A DNA stretch of 42,614 nucleotides, from positions 1 through 42,614 of the forward strand of contig JANQQT010000078.1 in assembly GCA_028284925.1 (NCBI GenBank), given 5' to 3'. The notes under the pieces were generated by a model, which worked only from the letters and a program-made list of their open reading frames with translations, did no database searches and was not told where the DNA came from. Positions within the stretch are counted from its first letter, which is position 1. The number at the start of each line of letters is the position of its first letter. The translations under genes and the position numbers were made by a program. The stretch is from Phycisphaeraceae bacterium (lineage in GTDB: Bacteria > Planctomycetota > Phycisphaerae > Phycisphaerales > Zrk34). Of this stretch, positions 34,876 to 42,614 are shown piece by piece.

Positions 34876-36927
34876 ATGGTCAAGTCTTTCACAATGTTAA
34901 TGGTTATAGTGGTGGCACTGTTTACTGGGGCAACTTCTGCATCCGCCGATTACGTTTCTGAAGTCCTGAGTGACAACCCCATCGGTTACTGGCGATTCGG
35001 CGAAGCCGGAGGCGCAACGGCCGTCGACCTTTCCGGCAACGGAAGAGACCTGACACTCAATAACTTTGGCCCCGGCAACTTTGGACAACCCGGCGCCATC
35101 GTTGGTGATGCCGATACCGCCTTCGGGTTCGCGCCGATCGGCGGCAACGCTCCATCGGGAAGCCCTACAACCCACCCCACGGCATTCAGCCCGAACACCA
35201 CCGACTTTGGTTTTGCTTCGGGCCAGAGTTTCTCCGTCGAATATTGGATCAAATTAGCCCCAGGCAACACCTCCACCGACAATGCCGGAATCATCACCAA
35301 AGGTTATGATTCCACTCAGGCCCAACCCTGGTATCTGTCGCGATATAACAAGGCTCAGGGCGGTACGGTTGATTTCTTTCTGCGCAATCCCGATGATCGG
35401 TTCGTTACCTCCACAAGCAGAGTCGATGACAATCAGTGGCACCACGTCGTAGGTGTATATGACAGCAGTGAAACTTCCCTGAGCATTTACGTGGATGGCA
35501 TCAAGGAATCCAGTCGCTCGGATATCGCCCCGAGTAACTATGGTACGAATGCCAGGCCGTTGTCTATCGGAAACCACCTCAATCGCGGTGTCGATGGGCA
35601 ACTGGATGAAGTGGCGGTTTACGACTCCGCCCTGTCCGTCGTACAAGTCCAGAACCACTACGTTGCCGCAACCGGAATGCTTCCGGACGCTCCATCCAGC
35701 CTAAACATTGATTTCGGTAACTCCATTGGGGCGGGGAACGGGCCGGGCGGTGTGCATCCCGGCTTCACTGCATTCGAAGAGACCGAATCCGCGGGCACGG
35801 TCGACCGAACCCGGACCTTCCTTTCGTCATTGGGCGCGGGAAATACCGTTGACGTCACTATTGGTGGTTTTACCCACTTTCGTGACTACGCCGCCGTCAC
35901 CGGCGACTTCGTCGCAAACAGCCCGCTCCTCTCTGACATGGTCCTTCGAAACGCTGACGGCACGATGACGCTGACACTCGAAAACCTCAATCCCGGAGAT
36001 TACCTGATCACCACCTTCCATCATTCCACACAGTTCGGCGGTGGTTTGATCGACATCAATCTCAATGATGCCAATGGTACCGGGCAGAGCATCGAAACAT
36101 CCCTTCCCGTCACCAACGGCGGCGCGCCCACAGCGATTTCCTCCTCCACGTTCGGATTCACCTCCGATGGCTCACCCGTATCCATCGACTTCCTCGGTGG
36201 AGCAGGCCCGCAACACCTTTCCCTCAACGGTTTCAGCCTTGCATTGGATGCCCCTTCCCTTCCCGCTGTACTTGCCGTCGATATCAACGATCGCGGCGCA
36301 GCCGGCCCGGGTTCAACGCAGACCGGGTTTGACGAATTCCTCATCGGCGGTGCCGAAGACAATGACATCACCACATCCACCACCCGCAACTATGGTCCAT
36401 ACACCGTCACCATTGGTTCCTCTGCCGGTTCTCGCGTAGGTGATCGTCGTCGCGACCAGCCCGTCGATGCAGGCCTGTTCTTCACCGACGGCCAGTTGTT
36501 GAGGGACTTCATCTTCATGCGGGACGATAACGCCAACGACTCCTTGGACGTGCTGATTGAAGGCCTCGATGCCAATACCGAGTACAAGGTCACCATCTGG
36601 TCATTCGATGACCTCAGCTCAAACCCTCGCGTCAGCGACTGGTTCGCCAATGGCAATCTCGTCATGGACGATTACATCTTCGATGGCAACGCCGTGCCGC
36701 CAAGCCCGGCCGACAATGGTGTCTATTCGTTTGACTTTGTGGCCATGTCCAACGCCGCCGGCGAGATTCTGATCTCAGGTGTACAGGCGGGATCAAACAA
36801 CCCCGGCGTCTTCCTCAACGCCTTTTCGATCTCACGTGCCTCGCCCGTGATCCCCGAGCCGACCACCATCGGTTTGCTCGCAATCGGCGCCGCCGGTTTG
36901 ACCGTGTGTCGCCGCCGCCATGCATGA
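34876..36927 (+). CDS. LamG-containing PEP-CTERM protein
   Basis: The product is 683 aa. A signal peptide (MVKSFTMLMVIVVALFTGATSASA) precedes a LamG/concanavalin-like domain (about 26-270: NPIGYWRFGEAGG, FSVEYWIKL, NQWHHVVGVYDSSE, GQLDEVAVYDSAL). Two related beta domains follow, opening with LNIDFGNSIGAGNGPGG (about 276) and LAVDINDRGAAGPGS (about 465). These look like tandem copies of one fold with a (V/L)xIDxxxxxGxGPGxxxxGF start. The C-terminus is a PEP-CTERM signal (VIPEPTTIGLLAIGAAGLTVCRRRHA). The protein should be exported and handled by an exosortase encoded elsewhere. A polysaccharide-binding surface role is inferred from LamG. It lies just upstream of a CotH giant that holds two similar LamG domains, and it has the best promoter in the window. 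Confidence 0.92.
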   Translation: MVKSFTMLMVIVVALFTGATSASADYVSEVLSDNPIGYWRFGEAGGATAVDLSGNGRDLTLNNFGPGNFGQPGAIVGDADTAFGFAPIGGNAPSGSPTTHPTAFSPNTTDFGFASGQSFSVEYWIKLAPGNTSTDNAGIITKGYDSTQAQPWYLSRYNKAQGGTVDFFLRNPDDRFVTSTSRVDDNQWHHVVGVYDSSETSLSIYVDGIKESSRSDIAPSNYGTNARPLSIGNHLNRGVDGQLDEVAVYDSALSVVQVQNHYVAATGMLPDAPSSLNIDFGNSIGAGNGPGGVHPGFTAFEETESAGTVDRTRTFLSSLGAGNTVDVTIGGFTHFRDYAAVTGDFVANSPLLSDMVLRNADGTMTLTLENLNPGDYLITTFHHSTQFGGGLIDINLNDANGTGQSIETSLPVTNGGAPTAISSSTFGFTSDGSPVSIDFLGGAGPQHLSLNGFSLALDAPSLPAVLAVDINDRGAAGPGSTQTGFDEFLIGGAEDNDITTSTTRNYGPYTVTIGSSAGSRVGDRRRDQPVDAGLFFTDGQLLRDFIFMRDDNANDSLDVLIEGLDANTEYKVTIWSFDDLSSNPRVSDWFANGNLVMDDYIFDGNAVPPSPADNGVYSFDFVAMSNAAGEILISGVQAGSNNPGVFLNAFSISRASPVIPEPTTIGLLAIGAAGLTVCRRRHA

Positions 36928-36968
36928 CCCGCTACCCAGATTGCACTAAACTAATGCATACAACCGGG

Positions 36969-37004
36969 GCGGGGTCGCTTGGATACGACCCCGCTCTTTT
37001 TCTT
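36969..37004 (+). terminator. Rho-independent terminator after the second PEP-CTERM gene
   Basis: GCGGGGTCG (36969-36977) and CGACCCCGC (36986-36994) form a 9-bp GC-rich stem with an 8-nt loop, followed by TCTTTTTCTT. It begins 42 bp after the stop codon and ends about 33 bp before the next gene start, so the downstream giant needs read-through or its own promoter upstream of this hairpin. Confidence 0.85.
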
Positions 37005-37036
37005 GAATGTCGCCCTGCTCCAGGATGAGATGGATC

Positions 37037-40000
37037 ATGTACAGACGAAAAACGCGTCCAGCGTTCCAATCCAGGCGATTCCCGTTCAAAACCAGGCACG
37101 TCAGTCATTTCTCCGGTCTCCAATCCCTTGAAGAACGCCTTCTCCTCACTGCCCAACCCATCATTGCCGAAATCATGGCGGTCAACGATGACACCTTGGT
37201 CGATGCCTACGATCGCAGTTCCGACTGGATAGAAATATTCAACGCTGGTGATATAGCCCTCGATTTGCAAGGATGGCACTTAACCGACGATGTCAATGAC
37301 CTGACCAAATGGACCTTTCCGGCAGTGACATTGAACGCCGCCGATCATCTCCTTGTGTTCGCATCCGGTGATGGCACGCCTGATCCCGATAGCAACCTGC
37401 ACACCAACTTTCGACTGAACGGCGACGGCGAGTTTCTAGCACTGGTGGAGCCGGATGGCCAGACCATCGCTTCTCAATTTAACCCGGCCTTCCCCAACCA
37501 GGTCGAAGACATTTCCTACGGCATAGGCCAGGCAACCGAATCCACCCAACTCATTGATGTCGGCCATCCCGCACGAATCCTCGTCCCCACCGCTTTCGAT
37601 GACGCCGCGATCGGTTCCACATGGACAGGTGTCCCCGCCAATGAACCATTCGACGATTCTGCATGGACTGCCGGCTCTACTGGAATTGGTTTTGATCTCA
37701 ATGAATCTCCCGATCCTCTTCCTAATCCGGGTGGCAATATCGCAGACGCCTATCGACAGGCCGTTCTCAACGACAACCCCATCGGCTATTGGCGCCTCGG
37801 CGATGCCACTACCGCAGCCGCCGAAGATGAAACTGCGTTCAGTCGCGACCTCAACTACGTCAATTTCTCCGCCGGCGATCTGACAACACCCGGCCCCTTT
37901 CCGGATGGCCCCACCGCGCCAACATTCTCCGCCGCAAACCTCACACGCATCGAAGCGCTCAACACCGGTGATTTCGCTTTTACATCCGCGACCGGAGGCA
38001 GCTACGAATTCTGGATCAAGGCGACCGCTGTCGGCAACGTCGATGGCACCGGCATCCTGACCAAAGGATATGATGCCGTTCAGGAACGCCCGTGGTATCT
38101 CACTCGAATCGATATCACCGATGGCACAACCGAAATCTTCACCCGGAACCCCGCAGGCGCCAACTTCCAGGCCAAAGGATCCTCAGTCGTACTCAACGAT
38201 CAATGGCACCACGTTGTAGGCGTCTACGATCGTGCAGCCGGCCAGAATCGCCTCTACGTCGACGGGCAACTCGATGCAACCATTTCCGGTGTCCCGTCAG
38301 AAAACTACGGTAGCGGCTCCAGGCCATTCGTCTTGGGGCAACACCTCGGCCGACACTTCACAGGCCAACTCGCCGAAGTCGCCGTATACGACTATCCTCT
38401 CACCGCCGAAATCATTTCCGACCATTTCAACACCGCAGTCAACACCGATGGCCCCGCCGTCGACACGCTCCTGCTGCATTTTGATTTCGATGACCCTGCC
38501 AACGCCACAACCACGCAGGATAATTCCTCATCCAACCACACCGGAACGCTGTTCGGAGCCGCCGAGTTTCGACCGGACGAAGGGGTCAACGGCGGCGCAC
38601 TTTTCCTCGATGGGTTAAACAGTTACCTCGAGACACCCGACAGCTCTGATTTTGAGTTCGGGCCGGATGAATCTTTTAGCATTTCCCTCTGGTATCGCTC
38701 CCTTTCTGATTTCGACGAAACCACCAACAACGGCCTCATCACCAAAGGGTATCACTCCACCACACCCGAAAATCCGTGGTACATGGTCAACGTCAGCCCC
38801 AATGATTCTGGCCAGTTCTTCGTGCGCGATTCAAACGGTGCATCGACTGTCAGTCCCGTTGGCTCAACACGCATCACCGATTCCCAGTGGCACAATATCA
38901 TCGTCACACGCAACGGCGATGTCGATCAGATATCCGTCTACATCGATGGCGCACTCGAATCCTCGGGTTTCGGCGGAAACTATGACATCGGGGTCAACAA
39001 TTCCCCCCTCGTCATTGGCAACCACTTCGATCGCTTCACCGAAGGATTTCTCGACGATGTCGCCATGTGGTCCGGTGTCCTTTCCCAGGAACAAATCGAT
39101 AATCTCGCAGCGGGCCTTTCTCCCGACGCCCTTGGCGGGTTTGGTGGCCAGATAGAGACAGACATCGCCACCACCATGCACGAGGTAAACGCCTCGGTAT
39201 ACACGCGCCTCGAATTTGATGTGACCGATCCTGCCGATTTCGACCGCCTGACTCTGGAAATGCAATACGACGATGGCTTCGTTGCCTATCTCAACGGCAT
39301 GCCCATTGCCTCACGCAACGCGCCAGCCTTACCCACTTTCAACGCCGTAGCTACCGTCGAACACCCCGACATCGACGCCATCCAATTCGAATCCATAGAT
39401 GTTTCCGCCCACTTGAACCTGCTCACCCCCGGCACAAACATCCTTGCCATCCACGGCCTGAACCTCACTCCCGATGACGATGACTTCCTACTCTCCCCCC
39501 GACTCCACGCTGACTCCATCTCCAACGACCAGCTACTCTACTTCGACATCCCCACACCCGGCGCCGACAACATCGGCGGCTTCCTCGGTTTCGTCGGCGA
39601 TACCAAATTCAATGTCGATCGGGGACTCTTCGACACCTCCGCCGACGCCTTCGATCTTGTAATCACAACCTCCACCGAAAACGCCACCATCGCCTACACC
39701 CTCGACGGAAGCGAACCCACCGCCGATGACGATGGAAATGTCACCAACGGATTTACTTACGTTAATCCCATCCACATCGACCATACCACCACCGTCCGCG
39801 CCGCCGCCTTTCTGCCGGGTTATCGTCCCTCCAATGTCGATACCCAAACCTATCTGTTCCTCGATGATGTCCTCGATCAGGATGCCGTCCCGCCCGCCGG
39901 TTTCCCCGCGACCTGGGGTGGCACGTTCACCGATTGGGGCTTGGATCAGAACCCAACCGACCTCGCCCTGATCGCCGGTGATGCCAACTTCACTCTTAAT

Positions 40001-42614
40001 GAGTCACGCCAAGTAATCAAGGACTCCCTCCGCTCACTTCCCACCATGTCCATTGTCATGGATATTGAGGACATCTTCGGAAGCCAGCGCGGCATCTACG
40101 CCAACACACAGGGACGCGGCAGATCTTGGGAACGACCCACCTCCGTCGAGATGATCCTCCCCGATGGCACAAGCGCCTTCCAGGTCAACGCCGGCATTCG
40201 CATGCAGGGCTTCACTTCCCGGGATCCCAATCGCAACCCCAAACATTCCCTCCGCCTCGTCTTCCGTCAGGAATATGGTCCAGGCAAACTCAATTACCCC
40301 CTCTTCGGTGACGATGCCGCCCCGGAATTCGACACCGTCGTCCTCCGATCCAATTCTCAGGACGCCTGGGTCTACAACACCGATGGCAATCGACAGGCCC
40401 AGTTCATACGCGATCAGTGGGCCCGTGAAACCCAACTCGCCATGGGCCAGCCCTCTCCACACGGCACATGGGTCCACCTCTACATCAACGGCCAATACTG
40501 GGGACTCTACAACCCCACCGAACGCCCCGATGACTCGTTCAACGAATCTTACTTCGGTGGGGAGGATGACGATTACGATGTACTCAAAAACCACGAAGAA
40601 GTCATCGACGGAAACGGCCAGGCATACAACGCCCTTCTCTCACTTATCCAAAATGATCCCAACAATTTCTCCGTCGGATACCGTGACCTGAGCGGCGACG
40701 CCGAATATCAACGCATCCTCGGCAACAACCCCGATGGAACGCCCAACCCCGCATTCCAAACCCTGGTCGACGCCGGCAACCTCATTGACTACGTCATCCA
40801 CAACATGTACGCCGCCGCCTTCGACTGGCCCGGAAATAACTACATCGCCATCGATCGAACTGACCCCGATGACGGCTTCCGTTTTTTCGACTGGGATAAT
40901 GAGCACGGCATGAAGCCCGGCGTCACAGTCAATCGCACAACTCCACATTCACGCGACAACGACTCGCCCACCAAATTCCACCACGCCATGCGCCAGAATG
41001 CCGAGTATCGAGTCCTCTTCGCCGATCACCTCCACAGAGCCTTCTTCAACGGCGGCGTCCTTTACGTTAACCCCGATAGCCCGCAATGGGATCCCAATAA
41101 TCCACAAAACAACATCCCCGCCGCACGCTGGATGGAACTCACCGGCGAAATCGAAGAGGCCCTCATCGCCGAGGCCGCCCGTTGGGGCGATGTCCGCGGC
41201 ATCCAATACACCTCACACAACCAGTTCCAGGCATTACGCGACAGCCTGCTCGCCAACTGGTTCCCCCAGCGATCCCAAATCGTATTCGAACAGTTCCGCG
41301 CACAGGGGCTATATCCCGACGTCACAGCACCCTCGTTCCTTATCAACGATCAGCCTCAGCACGGTGGAACATTCAACCCGGGCGATCTCCTGAACCTGAT
41401 AGCGCCCCAAAGTCAATCTTTCATAAACTCCACCCTTATCGCCGAAGGCGCACACGTCCGAGTTCACCTGCCCGACGACAACACCCTTGGCACGGACTGG
41501 ACCACCACCACATTCGACCCCGATGCCGATCCCTCCACCTGGACAGACGGCCAAACCGGAACAGGTGTAGGCTACGAAAACACTTCCGGCTATCAGAATC
41601 TGATTAACACCGATGTCGGCACGGACTTGTTTGGCGTCGGAAACTCTGTATTCCTCCGGCAAACATTCAACCACGACGGTTCAGACTTCGACAAACTAAC
41701 CCTCCGCATGAAATACGATGACGGGTTCGTCGCATACCTCAACGGCACGCAGGTAGCCCAGTCATCCAACGTCACCAACCCCACCCCCGGATCGGCCGCC
41801 GCAGGATCCCATGAAGCGGGCGCGGACTTCGAAGAATTCAACATCACTCAGTTCAAACACCTGCTCAACGACGGCGAGAACGTTCTGGCTATTCACGGCA
41901 TCAACACCGATGCCTCCAGTTCCGACTTGCTCATCCTCCCCGAACTGGTGGGAGGCATCCTCGAGGCCGGCGGTGGACCTACGCCAATCTACTACACCAC
42001 CGATGGTTCCGATCCCCGCCTTCTCGGAGGCGAAATCAGCCCCACCGCCGTTCAGTTCGACGGAATACCTCTAACCCTTGCAGATAACGTCACCATAAAC
42101 TCGCGCGTTCTCATCGATGGCGAATGGTCCGCCCTCAACGAAGCTACCTTCTCCCTCAACGCCATCCCCCTCCGCATCACCGAACTCAACTATAACCCCG
42201 CCGAGCCGACCCCCGATGAACTCCTCATCGACCCCGACCTCAACAACGACGACTTCGAATTCATCGAAGTCATGAACGCCGGCCAAACCCCACTCTCCCT
42301 CGACAACTTCGCCTTCACCGATGGCGTCAGCTTCACCTTCCCCACCAACACCACACTCCAGCCCAACGAACGCGCCCTCATCGTCGACAATCTCCTCGCC
42401 TTCGAAATCCGCTACGACACCACCAACCTCAACATCATTGGCGAGTACTCCGGCGCCCTCGCCAACGATGGCGAAGACATCAAACTCACCGATGCACTCG
42501 GCACAGTCCTCCACGCCTTCGAATACGACGACGGCCGCAAATGGCCCATCGAAGCCGACGGCCACGGCGCCTCCCTCGAAATCATCGACACCGAAGCCGA
42601 CTACTCCGATGCCG
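37037..42614 (+). CDS. Giant LEPR-XLL / lamin-tail / LamG x2 / CotH surface protein (3' end beyond window)
   Basis: This frame stays open for 1859 codons to the window edge. Starts at 37007 and 37025 are also in frame; a TGA at 37004 limits it upstream. In order: LEPR-XLL-type motif (LQSLEERLLLTA, about 28-39); lamin-tail 1 (40-162); jelly-roll first strands ending STGIGF (177-224); LamG 1 (NPIGYWRLGD, 236-468); LamG 2 (475-694); rest of the jelly-roll with DDGFVAYLNG (700-825); hexosaminidase-C-like domain (848-940); CotH-kinase-like domain (1002-1422; YNPTERPDDSF, FFDWDNEHGM); second jelly-roll (1463-1638); second hexosaminidase-C-like domain; lamin-tail 3 (1712 to edge). The visible end matches the paralogue at 12711 (identical FEYDDGRKWPIEADGHGAS), which predicts a cohesin-like and dockerin tail outside the window. 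Third codon positions become strikingly C-rich towards the 3' end. Confidence 0.9.
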   Translation, partial: MYRRKTRPAFQSRRFPFKTRHVSHFSGLQSLEERLLLTAQPIIAEIMAVNDDTLVDAYDRSSDWIEIFNAGDIALDLQGWHLTDDVNDLTKWTFPAVTLNAADHLLVFASGDGTPDPDSNLHTNFRLNGDGEFLALVEPDGQTIASQFNPAFPNQVEDISYGIGQATESTQLIDVGHPARILVPTAFDDAAIGSTWTGVPANEPFDDSAWTAGSTGIGFDLNESPDPLPNPGGNIADAYRQAVLNDNPIGYWRLGDATTAAAEDETAFSRDLNYVNFSAGDLTTPGPFPDGPTAPTFSAANLTRIEALNTGDFAFTSATGGSYEFWIKATAVGNVDGTGILTKGYDAVQERPWYLTRIDITDGTTEIFTRNPAGANFQAKGSSVVLNDQWHHVVGVYDRAAGQNRLYVDGQLDATISGVPSENYGSGSRPFVLGQHLGRHFTGQLAEVAVYDYPLTAEIISDHFNTAVNTDGPAVDTLLLHFDFDDPANATTTQDNSSSNHTGTLFGAAEFRPDEGVNGGALFLDGLNSYLETPDSSDFEFGPDESFSISLWYRSLSDFDETTNNGLITKGYHSTTPENPWYMVNVSPNDSGQFFVRDSNGASTVSPVGSTRITDSQWHNIIVTRNGDVDQISVYIDGALESSGFGGNYDIGVNNSPLVIGNHFDRFTEGFLDDVAMWSGVLSQEQIDNLAAGLSPDALGGFGGQIETDIATTMHEVNASVYTRLEFDVTDPADFDRLTLEMQYDDGFVAYLNGMPIASRNAPALPTFNAVATVEHPDIDAIQFESIDVSAHLNLLTPGTNILAIHGLNLTPDDDDFLLSPRLHADSISNDQLLYFDIPTPGADNIGGFLGFVGDTKFNVDRGLFDTSADAFDLVITTSTENATIAYTLDGSEPTADDDGNVTNGFTYVNPIHIDHTTTVRAAAFLPGYRPSNVDTQTYLFLDDVLDQDAVPPAGFPATWGGTFTDWGLDQNPTDLALIAGDANFTLNESRQVIKDSLRSLPTMSIVMDIEDIFGSQRGIYANTQGRGRSWERPTSVEMILPDGTSAFQVNAGIRMQGFTSRDPNRNPKHSLRLVFRQEYGPGKLNYPLFGDDAAPEFDTVVLRSNSQDAWVYNTDGNRQAQFIRDQWARETQLAMGQPSPHGTWVHLYINGQYWGLYNPTERPDDSFNESYFGGEDDDYDVLKNHEEVIDGNGQAYNALLSLIQNDPNNFSVGYRDLSGDAEYQRILGNNPDGTPNPAFQTLVDAGNLIDYVIHNMYAAAFDWPGNNYIAIDRTDPDDGFRFFDWDNEHGMKPGVTVNRTTPHSRDNDSPTKFHHAMRQNAEYRVLFADHLHRAFFNGGVLYVNPDSPQWDPNNPQNNIPAARWMELTGEIEEALIAEAARWGDVRGIQYTSHNQFQALRDSLLANWFPQRSQIVFEQFRAQGLYPDVTAPSFLINDQPQHGGTFNPGDLLNLIAPQSQSFINSTLIAEGAHVRVHLPDDNTLGTDWTTTTFDPDADPSTWTDGQTGTGVGYENTSGYQNLINTDVGTDLFGVGNSVFLRQTFNHDGSDFDKLTLRMKYDDGFVAYLNGTQVAQSSNVTNPTPGSAAAGSHEAGADFEEFNITQFKHLLNDGENVLAIHGINTDASSSDLLILPELVGGILEAGGGPTPIYYTTDGSDPRLLGGEISPTAVQFDGIPLTLADNVTINSRVLIDGEWSALNEATFSLNAIPLRITELNYNPAEPTPDELLIDPDLNNDDFEFIEVMNAGQTPLSLDNFAFTDGVSFTFPTNTTLQPNERALIVDNLLAFEIRYDTTNLNIIGEYSGALANDGEDIKLTDALGTVLHAFEYDDGRKWPIEADGHGASLEIIDTEADYSDA

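Noticed and set aside
40034-42565. Long minus-strand frames opposite the second CotH giant (40034-40594, 42071-42565)
   Set aside because: Low-complexity antisense shadows of a continuous plus-strand coding frame with recognisable domains.

Overview
The window comes from a planctomycete-like bacterium of the PVC group. The evidence is the set of lineage-typical families: three giant secreted proteins opening with an LEPR-XLL-type motif (LEARLLLSA, LESRLLLNS, LEERLLLTA), a DUF1501 plus DUF1549/DUF1553 cytochrome pair, a PVC-type heme-binding dehydrogenase with a terminal CxxCH, an FG-GAP/ASPIC-UnbV protein and two PEP-CTERM proteins. The PEP-CTERM genes and the LamG style suggest Phycisphaerae or a relative; this is inference. 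No rRNA, tRNA or CRISPR was recognised.

Layout. 1-78 is the end of a minus-strand IS3-family element that continues off the window, followed by a tiny zinc-ribbon pseudogene. 1059-8012 encodes a 2317-aa secreted purple-acid-phosphatase-like protein with four DNRLRE-type domains and sixteen dockerin-like calcium loops. A truncated WD40 gene (8175-8450) ends exactly at a decayed, oppositely oriented copy of the same IS (8451-9472). Then come an FG-GAP protein (minus), a PEP-CTERM protein (11340) and a 2331-aa lamin-tail/LamG/CotH/dockerin giant (12711-19706). A minus-strand block holds the DUF1501 and DUF1549/1553 pair and a PP2C/SpoIIE phosphatase. A small DUF1772-like membrane protein is followed by a 1909-aa ceramidase-LamG-dehydrogenase-HEAT-cytochrome fusion (26500-32229), which converges on a deoC / sugar-isomerase-like operon (minus). 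The window closes with a second PEP-CTERM gene (34876) followed by a second CotH giant (37037 to beyond the edge, at least 1859 codons).

How the parts fit together. Almost everything is exported, calcium-binding, polymer-binding or heme-containing, as expected for cell-surface polymer handling. The most unusual structure is a repeated cassette: a small PEP-CTERM gene, a GC-rich hairpin, then a giant LEPR-XLL/CotH protein. In both cassettes a domain of the PEP-CTERM protein also occurs inside the downstream giant, inserted at the same loop of a jelly-roll domain, just after a G(I/V)G(Y/F) motif. In the first giant the insertions are nested: jelly-roll contains lamin-tail, which contains LamG, which contains an unrecognised module of about 170 residues. 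That module occurs three times in this window and may be an undescribed domain.
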